From Thiogranum longum (GTDB lineage Bacteria; Pseudomonadota; Gammaproteobacteria; DSM-19610): a stretch of 64,000 nucleotides of DNA. Positions 41,305-50,422 of this stretch are shown one piece after another. The DNA lies in NCBI RefSeq assembly GCF_004339085.1, contig NZ_SMFX01000001.1:310001-374000 (forward strand), given 5' to 3'. The position numbers and the translations under genes are program-made. Positions within the stretch are counted from its first letter, which is position 1, and every line of letters begins with the position of its first letter. A model generated the notes under the pieces. The model was not told where the DNA came from. It made no database searches and was given only the letters and a program-made list of their open reading frames with translations.

Positions 41305-42060
41305 GTGGAATTACTAGATCAGTTTGTGCTGTTTATCATTTCTCTGCTGGCAAACCTGCTGTCAGCCTTTTCAGGTGGCGGCGCCGGTTTGATCCAGTTG
41401 CCGGCACTGATCTTTCTGGGTTTGCCATTCGTGATTGCGTTGGCTACCCACAAGGTTGCCAGTGTTGCCCTTGGTATCGGCGCGACAGTGCGTCACTTGA
41501 GAGAGAGAGGCCTCGAAAAACGGCTTGCCCTGTTTATACTTGCGACCGGTTTGCCCGGTGTTGTCGTGGGCGCCAACCTGATAGTCGATATCCCGGGCCG
41601 TATTGCTGAAGTGGCGCTTGGAATGCTGACCGCAGGGCTGGGTTTGTACTCCTGGCGGCGTCCTGCCCTGGGGCAGACAGAAAGCCTCATACACCGTGAC
41701 AGGCGTGGTTTCATCATCGGTGGAGCAGGCCTGTTTTTGATCGGTGCACTGAATGGCTCGCTCACTTCAGGCACGGGTCTGTTTGTCACCCTCTGGCTGG
41801 TGCGCTGGTTCGGCTTTGAGTACAAACGTGCAATAGCCTATACGCTGGTGCTGGTCGGGGTGTTCTGGAACGGTGCTGGTGCGTTGACACTGGGTCTGAT
41901 CGCGGAGATCCGCTGGGACTGGCTGCCGGCCCTGTTGCTGGGGTCACTGCTGGGGGGGTATTTTGGCGCGCATCTGGCGATCCGCCAGGGGAACCGTTGG
42001 GTCAAGCGGGCGTTTGAGCTGGTGACGCTGGTGATAGGGGTCAAGTTGATTTTGGGATAG
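41305..42060 (+). CDS. TauE/SafE family membrane exporter
   Basis: A 251-residue protein with about seven to eight helices and the family opening LLSAFSGGGAGLIQLPALIFLGLP, repeated in degenerate form in the second half (GALNGSLTSGTGLF). Members export sulfite, sulfoacetate or other organic anions; the substrate here is not visible. It starts with GTG and has no clear ribosome site. It is divergent from the DUF4124 gene and is followed by a 450-base stretch holding two palindromic elements. Confidence 0.85.
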   Translation: MELLDQFVLFIISLLANLLSAFSGGGAGLIQLPALIFLGLPFVIALATHKVASVALGIGATVRHLRERGLEKRLALFILATGLPGVVVGANLIVDIPGRIAEVALGMLTAGLGLYSWRRPALGQTESLIHRDRRGFIIGGAGLFLIGALNGSLTSGTGLFVTLWLVRWFGFEYKRAIAYTLVLVGVFWNGAGALTLGLIAEIRWDWLPALLLGSLLGGYFGAHLAIRQGNRWVKRAFELVTLVIGVKLILG

Positions 42061-42097
42061 ATTACTGTGTTGAATGGTTTGGGGCAGGTGTCAGGAG

Positions 42098-42218
42098 GTG
42101 CCGGTGTGTCGGGGTTTCCCGGCTCAACGGTTTGCCCGCTGCGCGGGTCCCCTGCGCTTCTCGCGTAATGCGGCGCTCGGCTGCAACGAATCACCGGGAA
42201 ACCCCGACACACCGGCAC
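42098..42218 (-). repeat. Palindromic element 1 (short form)
   Basis: Two perfectly complementary 25-base arms (42098-42122 and 42194-42218) enclose a 71-base core. On the minus strand the core opens with TCGTTGCAGCCGAGC and closes with GAGAAGCGCAGGGG, then a CCCGC-GCA-GCGGG hairpin and AA. The same two boxes occur in element 2 on the plus strand, so this copy lies inverted and lacks a middle part. No protein-coding sense is apparent. It lies in the gene-free stretch 42061-42511. Confidence 0.85.
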
Positions 42219-42262
42219 TGAACGTTCGGTAGTACTCAAAGATTATGGTTTATACAAAGTAA

Positions 42263-42461
42263 GTTCCGGGCGGGTTGGCTTTCTTGCCGGCATCGACGCA
42301 GCCGAGCATCGCAGGCGTTTTGCGATTGAGCGAGCGTTGTTTGAGCGATTCACGCGTTAGCGTGGATGGCGAGTTTAGCGAGCGCGCAAAACGTCGAGAA
42401 GCGCAGGGTACCCGCGTAGCGGGCAAGTCGCCGCCGGCAAGAAAGCCAACCCGCCCGGAAC
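42263..42461 (+). repeat. Palindromic element 2 (long form)
   Basis: Perfect 29-base arms (42263-42291 and 42433-42461) enclose a 141-base core. Nested inside are CGTTTTGCG (42316-42324) with CGCAAAACG (42385-42393), an apical CACGC-GTTA-GCGTG hairpin (42351-42364) and a CCCGC-GTA-GCGGG hairpin near the right arm. The core boxes TCGACGCAGCCGAGC and GAGAAGCGCAGGGT match element 1. The arms align with those of element 1 (shared CCGG, GG and TTTC) but differ at about eight positions, each difference matched in the opposite arm. Confidence 0.87.
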
Positions 42462-42511
42462 GGAAACAACCACAAATGTTGCCCGCAGGATGTCCGCCGG
42501 AAACAGCCTGG

Positions 42512-43159
42512 TCAGGCGGTAATGCCATATTTCGCGCGGTAGCGGGCAATGGCCTCGAGTGCTTCGGCGTACTCGGACCGACCGTGCAGAAAGGTCTGTA
42601 ACTCGGCCAGTGTGACGATACTGGCCACTTTCAGCCCCAGATCCTGCTCGACTTCCTGAATGGCGGAGCGCTCGTCCTGGCCACGCTCCTGGCGGTCCAG
42701 GGCAATCACCACGCCGGCTGCACTGGCGCCTGCGGCATCGATGATCTGCAGGGATTCACGGATGGCGGTACCGGCGGTGATTACGTCATCGATAATCAGT
42801 ACGCGGCCTTGCAGCGGGGCGCCGACCAGGTTGCCGCCTTCACCGTGCGCCTTGGCTTCCTTGCGGTTGAAACACCAGGGCGTGTCCGTGTGGTGGTGGT
42901 CGGCGAGGGCGATGCTGGCAGCGGCGGCCAGCGGGATACCCTTGTAGGCCGGGCCAAACAGGACATCGAAGTCAATGCCGGAGTCGAGAATGGTCTGTGC
43001 ATAGAAGCGCCCGAGTCGTGCCAGATGGCTGCCACAGTTAAACAGGCCAGCGTTGAAAAAATACGGGCTGACGCGACCGGATTTCAGCGTGAACTCACCA
43101 AAGCGCAAAACACCGGCTTCGATGGCAAACTCGAGAAATTCTTTTTTATAGGATTGCAT
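42512..43159 (-). CDS. pyrE: Orotate phosphoribosyltransferase
   Basis: PyrE joins orotate to PRPP, giving OMP in pyrimidine synthesis. The 215-residue protein has the usual start [25 protein letters not shown], the flexible-loop lysines ([12 protein letters not shown]) and the PRPP motif [13 protein letters not shown]. It is divergent from the exonuclease gene with about 60 bases between. The other pyr genes in the window are 10 kb away. Confidence 0.97.
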   Translation of the reverse strand: MQSYKKEFLEFAIEAGVLRFGEFTLKSGRVSPYFFNAGLFNCGSHLARLGRFYAQTILDSGIDFDVLFGPAYKGIPLAAAASIALADHHHTDTPWCFNRKEAKAHGEGGNLVGAPLQGRVLIIDDVITAGTAIRESLQIIDAAGASAAGVVIALDRQERGQDERSAIQEVEQDLGLKVASIVTLAELQTFLHGRSEYAEALEAIARYRAKYGITA

Positions 43160-43222
43160 GGGACTCCACCGGGAACGAAAAAGCTCCGGTATGATACACG
43201 CGCAACGCTAACAGGAGAACGC

Positions 43223-43996
43223 ATGCGCATTATCACCGTCAATGTTAACGGAATTCGGTCGGCGGCCCGCAAGGGCTTTTTCAGCTGGATGGTGCGGCAA
43301 CGTGCGGATGTGGTGTGCATTCAGGAGACCAAGGCGCAGGTTCACCAGTTGCAGGACCCGGTGTTCTGGCCGCGCGGCTGGCACGCATATTTCCACGATG
43401 CAGAGAAAAAGGGCTACAGCGGCGTGGCAATTTACTGCCGTCGCGAGCCGGACAAGGTGATCAGCGGGCTGGGCTGGCCGGATGTTGATAGCGAAGGCCG
43501 CTATCTTGAGGTGCGTTTTGGTTCGCTGGGCATCGTGTCACTTTATATGCACTCCGGGTCGTCCAGCGAAGCGCGCCAGCAGAAAAAATTTGAAATGCTG
43601 GAGCGCTTCATGCCTCATCTGCGCAAGTTGCGGCGCAGCCGGCGCGAATATGTCATTTGTGGCGACTGGAATATCGCCCATCGCGAGATCGATCTGAAAA
43701 ACTGGCGCGGTAACCAGAAGAATTCCGGTTTCCTGCCCGAAGAGCGGGCATGGATGGATGAGTTGTTTGGCCCGGCCGGATTTGTGGATGCCTTTCGGGT
43801 GGTCGATCAGCGGCCGGACCAGTACACCTGGTGGTCGAACCGTGGCCGTGCCTGGGAGAAAAATGTGGGCTGGCGAATTGATTACCAGGTGGTGACACCG
43901 GGCCTGGCGAAACGGGTAAAGAAGGCACGGATCTACAAGGACAGGCGCTTCTCCGATCATGCTCCACTTATTATGGATTACGACTACCCGTTATGA
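43223..43996 (+). CDS. Exodeoxyribonuclease III family AP endonuclease
   Basis: A 257-residue EEP-fold nuclease for base excision repair of abasic sites. Catalytic residues are in MRIITVNVNGIRSA, CIQETKAQ, GDWNIAHREIDLKN and the closing SDHAPL. It is closer to the short ExoA/Xth group than to mammalian APE1. CAGGAG precedes the ATG at 43223. The stop overlaps the next start by three bases. Confidence 0.93.
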   Translation: MRIITVNVNGIRSAARKGFFSWMVRQRADVVCIQETKAQVHQLQDPVFWPRGWHAYFHDAEKKGYSGVAIYCRREPDKVISGLGWPDVDSEGRYLEVRFGSLGIVSLYMHSGSSSEARQQKKFEMLERFMPHLRKLRRSRREYVICGDWNIAHREIDLKNWRGNQKNSGFLPEERAWMDELFGPAGFVDAFRVVDQRPDQYTWWSNRGRAWEKNVGWRIDYQVVTPGLAKRVKKARIYKDRRFSDHAPLIMDYDYPL

Positions 43997-45225
43997 ATGA
44001 CACGGTAAAAGTCGTCCTGTCCGGTCGCATGCTGGTCGCGTTGCTGATGGGCTTTTCCTCCGGCCTGCCGTTATTGCTGACCGGCTCCGTGTTACAGGCG
44101 TGGATGACGGATGAAGGGGTTGACCTGGGCACTATCGGCCTGTTTGCGCTGGTGGGTCTGCCATACACGCTTAAATTCCTGTGGGCCCCTGTGGTCGATC
44201 GTTATGCGTTGCCTTTACTTGGCAGGCGTCGCGGCTGGCTGTTGTTGACCCAGTTATGTCTGATGCTGGCCATTGCGGCACTTGGCTGGACGCACCCGGC
44301 ACAACATGTTCTGCCGGTCGCACTGGCAGCTTTGCTGGTGACGTTTTTTTCGGCGAGCCAGGACATCGTCATCGATGCCTACCGGCGCGAGGCGCTGGCT
44401 GACAGAGAGCTCGGGCTGGGTGCATCGTTGTACGTGAATGGCTACCGCATCGGTATGTTGCTGGCTTCGGGGGGTGGTCTGATTCTGGCCGATTTTATCC
44501 CCTTCCCGCAGGTTTACCAGTTGATGGCAATCGTCATGTTGATCGGTATCGGGACAACCCTGTTTGCGCCCGAGCCGGTGGCGGCGCAAGGCTTGCCTGC
44601 CTCGTTGGGCGAGGCGGTCATTCACCCCTTCGTGGATTTCTTCAAACATCAGCACGCCTGGCTTATTCTGTTATTTATTCTGCTGTTCAAGGTTGGCGAT
44701 ATCATGGCCAGCAACATGACAATACCGTTTTACCTGGATATCGGCTTCAGCAAGAGTGAAATCGGCGCCGTGGTAAAGCTGTTCGGCTTCTGGGCGACAC
44801 TTGCCGGAGGATTGCTGGGGGGTATTGTCATGCTCCGGGCAGGCATCTACCGGTCGCTATGGGGGTTTGGCATTCTGCAGGCAGTATCGACGGCCGGCTT
44901 TGCACTGCTTGCCCTCACCGGTTACAGCCTGCCCATGCTGGCTGCTGTAATTGCATTTGAAAATCTGAGTGGTGGCATGGGAACGGCGGCGTTTGTCGCT
45001 TTCATGGCCAGCCTGACCAATCGCCGCTTCACGGCTACTCAGTACGCATTGTTGACCAGCCTTATGGGTATTCCCAGGGTGATTGTCGCAGCGCCAACCG
45101 GTTACATGGCAGAAGGACTTGGCTGGGTCGGCTTTTTTGTATTTTGTACCTTGATCGCAATACCGGGGCTGTTGCTACTCACCCGTTTCAGGGGCTGGCT
45201 CGGGGAGGCAGGGCGTGCTGACTGA
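43993..45225 (+). CDS. AmpG-like MFS permease
   Basis: A 410-residue protein with twelve helices. The N-terminus LMGFSSGLPLLLTGSVLQAWM and LPYTLKFLWAPVVDRY are typical of AmpG, which imports anhydro-muropeptides from the periplasm for cell-wall recycling and, in some species, beta-lactamase induction. It overlaps both neighbours, so the exonuclease, this gene and the next gene form a tight operon. Confidence 0.88.
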   Translation: MNDTVKVVLSGRMLVALLMGFSSGLPLLLTGSVLQAWMTDEGVDLGTIGLFALVGLPYTLKFLWAPVVDRYALPLLGRRRGWLLLTQLCLMLAIAALGWTHPAQHVLPVALAALLVTFFSASQDIVIDAYRREALADRELGLGASLYVNGYRIGMLLASGGGLILADFIPFPQVYQLMAIVMLIGIGTTLFAPEPVAAQGLPASLGEAVIHPFVDFFKHQHAWLILLFILLFKVGDIMASNMTIPFYLDIGFSKSEIGAVVKLFGFWATLAGGLLGGIVMLRAGIYRSLWGFGILQAVSTAGFALLALTGYSLPMLAAVIAFENLSGGMGTAAFVAFMASLTNRRFTATQYALLTSLMGIPRVIVAAPTGYMAEGLGWVGFFVFCTLIAIPGLLLLTRFRGWLGEAGRAD

Positions 45226-45889
45226 TGTATCGCTATTGTCTGCATTCCTGGTCGGGCTGCTGGGCGGCGTGCATTGCGTCGGAATGTGCGGTGGTATTGT
45301 GACTGCCCTGTCACTGGGTCTGTCGCCGGATGAGCATGCCGCTCGCTGGCGCTACCAGCTTTTCTATAATGTGGGACGGATTTTCAGTTACAGCGTTGCC
45401 GGCGGGCTGTTTGGCGGGATCGGGTGGCTGGCATCGCACTGGAGTGGTATCCACCAGGCGCAGCTGGGCCTGCAGTTGGTGGCAGCATTATTTATGCTCG
45501 CCCTCGGCCTGTATCTCGGTGGATGGTGGAACGGATTGACGTATATAGAACGGCTGGGTGGTGTCGTCTGGCAAAGGATAGAACCACTTGGCCGGCGATT
45601 CCTGCCGGTGCGCAGCGGTGGTCAGGCGTTGTTGCTGGGCACCCTCTGGGGCTGGTTACCCTGTGGCCTGGTGTACAGTGTGCTGGTATGGGCAATATCG
45701 GCAGGAAGCCCCGCCCGGGGGGCGGTATTACTATTGAGTTTCGGGTTGGGAACCTTGCCGAACCTGTTGTTGATGGGCGTAGCCGCAGACCGGCTCGCCG
45801 CGCAGGTGCGCGATGTGCGCATCCGGCGACTGGCAGGGCTGCTGGTGTGTGGGTTCGGGCTGTATACGCTCTACCACATTATTCTGTGA
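45215..45889 (+). CDS. SafE/DsbD-like membrane protein, GMCGG type
   Basis: A 224-residue protein with six helices and the motif GGVHCVGMCGGIV in the first helix and WGWLPCGLVYS in the fourth. The paired cysteines in helices recall DsbD-type thiol transport or copper handling. Relatives often lie in cbb3 oxidase clusters; here it is 34 kb from ccoS. It starts with GTG inside the AmpG-like gene and its end overlaps the convergent DUF4426 gene by eleven bases. Confidence 0.82.
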   Translation: MLTDVSLLSAFLVGLLGGVHCVGMCGGIVTALSLGLSPDEHAARWRYQLFYNVGRIFSYSVAGGLFGGIGWLASHWSGIHQAQLGLQLVAALFMLALGLYLGGWWNGLTYIERLGGVVWQRIEPLGRRFLPVRSGGQALLLGTLWGWLPCGLVYSVLVWAISAGSPARGAVLLLSFGLGTLPNLLLMGVAADRLAAQVRDVRIRRLAGLLVCGFGLYTLYHIIL

Positions 45890-46325
45890 AGAACTGGTGG
45901 ATGAATTTGACCTCGTTTGCGTCCGCGTTGTCCCCCGGCTTGACGTGTAGCGTAAAGCGCAAGGTTTCTTCGTGTGAAATCGGAAAGTCTCCGATGTAGT
46001 AAATGGCGTTACCCTCACGTACTTCCCGCAGTGCGATGTCGCGCTTCTGCCCTGCCAGGTTGGTGGCGCTGGCGGTAATTTTGGCGGCTACCGGCTTCCC
46101 CGCCGTACCCATCACCTTACGCAGTACAGCCACATTGACCATGCCACGGTTCTTGCTGCGCTTGAGGCCATATTCACGCGTCACAGAAGGTGGAAGATAG
46201 TTGGTGTTCAGAGCATTGAAATGGACAACATAGTCACCAAAGTCCTGGGAGTTTTCCGCACTGGCTACACCCGACAGGGTGATCAGTGCACCAAACAGGA
46301 AGGGCAACAACGTATTCTTGAGCAT
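45879..46325 (-). CDS. DUF4426 domain periplasmic protein
   Basis: A 148-residue exported protein with a signal peptide ending near ASA (residue 23) and a beta-rich domain: YVVHFNALNTNYLPPSVTREYGLKRSK, GNAIYYIGDFPISHEETLRF. This is the DUF4426 family, of unknown function, common in gammaproteobacteria near proC-yggT or MetXW genes. A ribosome site (GGAGAA) precedes the ATG. Confidence 0.85.
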   Translation of the reverse strand: MLKNTLLPFLFGALITLSGVASAENSQDFGDYVVHFNALNTNYLPPSVTREYGLKRSKNRGMVNVAVLRKVMGTAGKPVAAKITASATNLAGQKRDIALREVREGNAIYYIGDFPISHEETLRFTLHVKPGDNADANEVKFIHQFFTE

Positions 46326-46410
46326 CCGGATTCTCCTTCGATTTTATGGTTTGTACAATGGAACTATAGACCAAACCGGGTCGATAAGGTTTCCTGGATG
46401 TGCGCAGGTG

Positions 46411-48399
46411 CTAAATAATCGCCTCTTCAGCTGTTTGTGTTATGGCAACTGAAGCCTTCGACGAATCTGTTTCCGGGGTGTATATAGTGTGGCGAATCTG
46501 TTGCAGTGCATCAATTTGTCGCTTGGTTGCACGCAGGCCGGTGTCCAGTTCCTTGATGCGTACATCCAGGGTATCACGTGATTCGCTGATGCGGCGAAGG
46601 GTCTCCAGTCGCTTCTCCATGGTTGCCTTGTGCTCCTTGATCTGCCTGACCAGCGGGTTCATGACCTCCTTGAGCCAGGCATTGGCATCCTGGTTGGCCT
46701 TGTAGAACAGGCTGCGGGTATGGCTGACCAGTGAGATGAAGAATTTCTTGACCACAAAGGACTGTCCGGTGGCGGCTGTAACCGGGCTACGCCGGAAGCT
46801 TTCCGCTTCCTGGTAAAGGCGTTCCAGGTCAGATGAAAAGCGTGCTGTCGAGAATTGCTTGGGCATAATTTGCGGCAAGCCGTGCTCTTCATGGAATTTT
46901 TTGTAGGTCGCACGGATCAGCATACGTGTCTGTTCCGAGTGGGTGGTGACCTGGTCCATGGTGTCACGGGCGCCATCGAAGAAAGTTTCCATGCCGCGTT
47001 TAAGGCCGCCGGTTGTCCAGCTGTGAGTCATGGTTTCGCGTGTTTTGTTGATGAGCCTGTCCAGCGTTTCCATGCTCAATGCATCAAGCATGCTGCGTGC
47101 CTGGTTTTGTAGCAGTCTCCGACTGTTCTGGAAACTCTCTACATTGCGCAGGTAGGCAGCCTGCTCCTCCCGGGACTTGCTCATGAGGTGCATGATGACA
47201 TCGGCATTCTTGCCACGTAATGAGCGTAGCTCGGCGAGTTGTTTGGTGGTTTCGCTTTTACGGCTTTCCAGAATGGCGAGGTTTTCATCGACCATTCCGC
47301 CAACATGCTCAACAAGGTTGTTACGGATGATTTCCTGCTTGCCCGGTAATATTGTGTTGGCGATGTAGTCTTCCAGTTCGGGTATGCGACTGTTGTTGAG
47401 CAGTTTCTTGTCGCCGCGGATTTTTGCCAGAAGGGCTTTCTGGGCAGATATCGGGAATACCAGGTCAGGCGAAATGTCCAGTTGTTCTGCTGTGGAAAGT
47501 CGCTGCGACTCGATGCTGGCGTTCACAGCAGCCGAGGCTTTCAGTTCGTCCCACAAAGTATCAATCTTGTTGAGTACCACAAGCCGGTTGTGGCCGGCTT
47601 TACCACGAACCGCGCTGACATGATGCTCCCACATTTCCATATCGCTGCGTGTGACGCCGGTGTCTGCACCAAGCAGAAAGAGTATTGCCTGCGCAGCCGG
47701 TAACATACTAAGGGTCAATTCAGGCTCGCTGCCCATGGCATTCAGACCAGGTGTATCCAGTACTACCAGGCCCTGTTTGAGCAAGTCATGCGGGAAGTTG
47801 ACCAGCGCATGTCGCCAGCAGGGAATCTCGACCTGGGTCGGCACTTTGCCAGTGGCTTTGAAGCCCGGGTCTGTTGCTTCATCGTAAAGGCCAAGTTTAC
47901 GGGCCTTTTCCAGCGGGACCTGTCGAGTTCGAATGACCTCGTGCAACGCCTGGGCAACCTGCTCCGGGTCACTGGTATTCAGCGGCGTATGGTTCCAGTG
48001 AATGGGTTCGAGTTTAAAATCCGCAATGCTCTTGTCCTGGAGCCGTGTTTCAATCGGCAGCAGGCGGATATAGGCATCAGGGGCGTCGTGATCATAGAAC
48101 AGTTCGGTCGGACACATGGTCGTGCGGCCGGCCTCGGACGGAAGCAGACGCTGACCGAAGTGAGCAAAAAACAGTGCGTTGATGAGCTCTGTCTTGCCGC
48201 GTGAAAATTCAGCAACAAAAGCAATCGTCAGGCGATCCTTGCGCAGGGCCTCTAGGGTTTCAAATATCCGGAATTCCTGTTCGCTCGAGGCCAGCTGATG
48301 GATTTCGAGCCATTCCTGAAATGCCTGGACATTGTGAATCAGTTTTTCGCGCCATTGCGTGTAATTTTTTAGACGGCGGTCAAGTTGATCCTGCTGCAT
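46411..48399 (-). CDS. Dynamin family GTPase
   Basis: A 662-residue bacterial dynamin-like protein. The P-loop reads AEFSRGKTELINALFF (the first glycine of the usual motif is alanine), switch region TTMCPTE, G3 DTPGLN and G4 NKIDTLWDE. After the GTPase (about 45-340) the protein is long and helical with coiled-coil stretches and a modest hydrophobic patch near 550-570. Relatives remodel membranes. The neighbours do not specify a job. The 155 bases between its start and yggU hold no gene I can see. Confidence 0.85.
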   Translation of the reverse strand: MQQDQLDRRLKNYTQWREKLIHNVQAFQEWLEIHQLASSEQEFRIFETLEALRKDRLTIAFVAEFSRGKTELINALFFAHFGQRLLPSEAGRTTMCPTELFYDHDAPDAYIRLLPIETRLQDKSIADFKLEPIHWNHTPLNTSDPEQVAQALHEVIRTRQVPLEKARKLGLYDEATDPGFKATGKVPTQVEIPCWRHALVNFPHDLLKQGLVVLDTPGLNAMGSEPELTLSMLPAAQAILFLLGADTGVTRSDMEMWEHHVSAVRGKAGHNRLVVLNKIDTLWDELKASAAVNASIESQRLSTAEQLDISPDLVFPISAQKALLAKIRGDKKLLNNSRIPELEDYIANTILPGKQEIIRNNLVEHVGGMVDENLAILESRKSETTKQLAELRSLRGKNADVIMHLMSKSREEQAAYLRNVESFQNSRRLLQNQARSMLDALSMETLDRLINKTRETMTHSWTTGGLKRGMETFFDGARDTMDQVTTHSEQTRMLIRATYKKFHEEHGLPQIMPKQFSTARFSSDLERLYQEAESFRRSPVTAATGQSFVVKKFFISLVSHTRSLFYKANQDANAWLKEVMNPLVRQIKEHKATMEKRLETLRRISESRDTLDVRIKELDTGLRATKRQIDALQQIRHTIYTPETDSSKASVAITQTAEEAII

Positions 48400-48554
48400 G
48401 CATAGTTTCCCGCTGTAAATTATTGGGCCTGTTTGGCAGGCGTGGTCGACTTTACGCTAGAGGCGTATCTTGCTACGGGTAACGGCCAAGGTGAGGAGGA
48501 CTTTAGTCTGTTTTTTATAGGCTTAGCGGGATTGTGGCTATCAGTCGGTGGCGC

Positions 48555-48854
48555 TTAACCATGATTTCGCGGGGAAACCGGTTCGGGTAAACGGTTGGGG
48601 TGGTTGATGCGCACCTTTTTTGTGCGCCCGTTCTGGCCACTGATCAACTCAACCTGTATGCGCGGTACCTGGCAATAGTGCGCAAGAAATCGTAGCAGGT
48701 GCTGGTTGGCCTTGCCGTCGACTGGCGGTGCGGTGAGACGAATTTTCAGCTGGTCGCCATACACTCCGACAATTTCATCCCGGCTGGCCCTGGGCTGTAC
48801 CCTGATGGACAGAATCAGGTCATCATCTTGCCATCGATAACAGGGTTCCGTCAT
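48555..48854 (-). CDS. yggU: DUF167 family protein YggU
   Basis: A 99-residue protein of the DUF167 fold: LILSIRVQPRASRDEIVG, KIRLTAPPVDGKAN and SGQNGRTKKVRI. Function is unknown. It is the last gene of proC-yggT-yggU, eight bases after yggT. Confidence 0.92.
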   Translation of the reverse strand: MTEPCYRWQDDDLILSIRVQPRASRDEIVGVYGDQLKIRLTAPPVDGKANQHLLRFLAHYCQVPRIQVELISGQNGRTKKVRINHPNRLPEPVSPRNHG

Positions 48855-48862
48855 CCGCGCGG

Positions 48863-49426
48863 TTATAGAAAAACCAAAAAGAGGGGTAGAATCAGATATT
48901 TGGCGAGCTGAATGGCAATCAGTGCCACCAGCGGTGAAAGGTCCAGTCCGGAAATCGGCGGTATCAATCGACGACAGGGGCGCAATACCGGCTCGGTGAT
49001 GCTGTATAGCAGGGATACCACGGGGTTATAGGTGCCAGGGTTCACCCAGCTGATAATGACCTGGACGAAAATTGAAAACAGGAAAACATTGAGCGCCAGT
49101 TCGGTCAGCTCACGGAGCGACAAGACCAGTAACGGCCACACAGCCAGCGGACCGCCACGTAGCAGTCCTATGAGTGTAAAGGACAGGAGTTGCAGGAGCA
49201 GCATCAGCACCAGCGCGCTGGTATCGACTTTCCCTGTGCTGGGGATGAAACGCCGCAGGGCAAGCAAAGGCGGATTAGTGACCTTGACCAGAAACTGGCA
49301 GACCGGGTTGTAGAAATCCGCACGCACAGCTGCCAGCAGGAAACGTAACATGACCATCAGGATATACAGGCCAAACAACGTGTTAATCAGGAATTCAACC
49401 GGGTTGGTTACGTAGCTTGTACCCAT
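48863..49426 (-). CDS. yggT: YggT family membrane protein
   Basis: A 187-residue protein made of two YggT repeats, each with a pair of helices and a NPVCQFLVKVTNPPLLALRRFIP or NPVVSLLYSITEPVLRPCRRLIP motif. The family occurs in nearly all bacteria and chloroplasts and is linked to osmotic shock tolerance and division-site or thylakoid organisation, without a settled mechanism. Its start touches the proC stop. Confidence 0.93.
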   Translation of the reverse strand: MGTSYVTNPVEFLINTLFGLYILMVMLRFLLAAVRADFYNPVCQFLVKVTNPPLLALRRFIPSTGKVDTSALVLMLLLQLLSFTLIGLLRGGPLAVWPLLVLSLRELTELALNVFLFSIFVQVIISWVNPGTYNPVVSLLYSITEPVLRPCRRLIPPISGLDLSPLVALIAIQLAKYLILPLFLVFL

Positions 49427-50256
49427 TACGACTTTTCTCCGAACTGTTTGGCCAGTTCGCGTGAGCGGTCACGGGCGGCCTTGAGGGCGTCATTGAACAA
49501 GGTGCGTAAACCACCTTCCTCCAGAACCGCCAGCGCTTTTTCAGTGGTGCCGCCCGGTGAAGTGACTTTTTGGCGCAGTGTGGCGGCATCATCGCGGCTT
49601 TCCAGCGCCATTTTTGCGGCGCCAAATGCAGTTTGCACGGCCAGCAGGCGCGCCGTCTTGTCGTCGAGCCCGAGTGATTGTCCGGCTTCCTGCAGGGCCT
49701 CGATAACAAGGAAGAAATAGGCAGGTCCGCTGCCGGAAAGTGCGGTAACTGCGTCCAGCAGTGACTCATCTTCAATCCACAGTGTCAGACCGACTGCCCG
49801 CAAGATGCTTTCGGCCAGCGCTTTCTGGTCATCACTTGCCGCCGAATTGGCAAACAGGGCAGTGGCGCCGCTTTGTACGAGCGCAGGTGTATTCGGCATG
49901 CAGCGTACTAACGCACAATTGCCACCCAGCCAGCGTTCCAGGTCATTGCTGCAAATCCCGGCTGCAATGGAAATAACCAGGGGATGTCGGGCTTGTACGG
50001 TGGCGGCCAGTTCACAGGCAACGTCATGCATAACCTGTGGTTTGACAGCCAGTACAACCAGCTCGCTTTGTTCGACCGCGGACGTGTTGTCCTTGGCGCT
50101 GCGGGTTCCGAATAACCGGCCCACGGCGGCCAGCTGATCCGGGTCGGGGTCGGATACCGATATACTGGCTGGATCCCAGCCATCGGCAATCAGGCCGCCG
50201 ATGAGGCTGCGTGCCATGTTGCCGGCACCGATGAAAGCAAGTGGTGTTTTCTTCAT
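49426..50256 (-). CDS. proC: Pyrroline-5-carboxylate reductase
   Basis: ProC makes proline from pyrroline-5-carboxylate with NAD(P)H. The 276-residue protein shows the Rossmann start LAFIGAGNMARSLIGGL, VVLAVKPQV, and the C-terminal signature LRQKVTSPGGTTEKALAVLE. The start MKKTPL at 50256 is preferred to one four codons upstream. In many relatives the PLP-binding yggS gene lies between pilT and proC; here it is missing. Confidence 0.96.
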   Translation of the reverse strand: MKKTPLAFIGAGNMARSLIGGLIADGWDPASISVSDPDPDQLAAVGRLFGTRSAKDNTSAVEQSELVVLAVKPQVMHDVACELAATVQARHPLVISIAAGICSNDLERWLGGNCALVRCMPNTPALVQSGATALFANSAASDDQKALAESILRAVGLTLWIEDESLLDAVTALSGSGPAYFFLVIEALQEAGQSLGLDDKTARLLAVQTAFGAAKMALESRDDAATLRQKVTSPGGTTEKALAVLEEGGLRTLFNDALKAARDRSRELAKQFGEKS

Positions 50257-50422
50257 GGCGCAGACCATACATCACCCCAAATGTCTGATTCAAGCGGAAA
50301 ACCCGGAGTCGGCGCGGAAACCTGCCAAGCCGCTATACTTGCAGGCGCCGGGCAGGGGCGCAAGGTCAAGTTATGGCCCGGCGTGACGATAAGGAAAGCC
50401 AGAACCACAGTTGGGGAAGAGC

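Noticed and set aside
42250-42549. A 99-codon open frame on the minus strand over palindromic element 2
   Set aside because: It is made of the repeat and the end of pyrE read in another frame, has an Arg/Pro-rich composition, and the nested stems explain the sequence better than coding.
48400-48554. Possible small gene between yggU and the dynamin gene
   Set aside because: No frame with a ribosome site and plausible protein sequence is visible; it is likely the dynamin promoter region.
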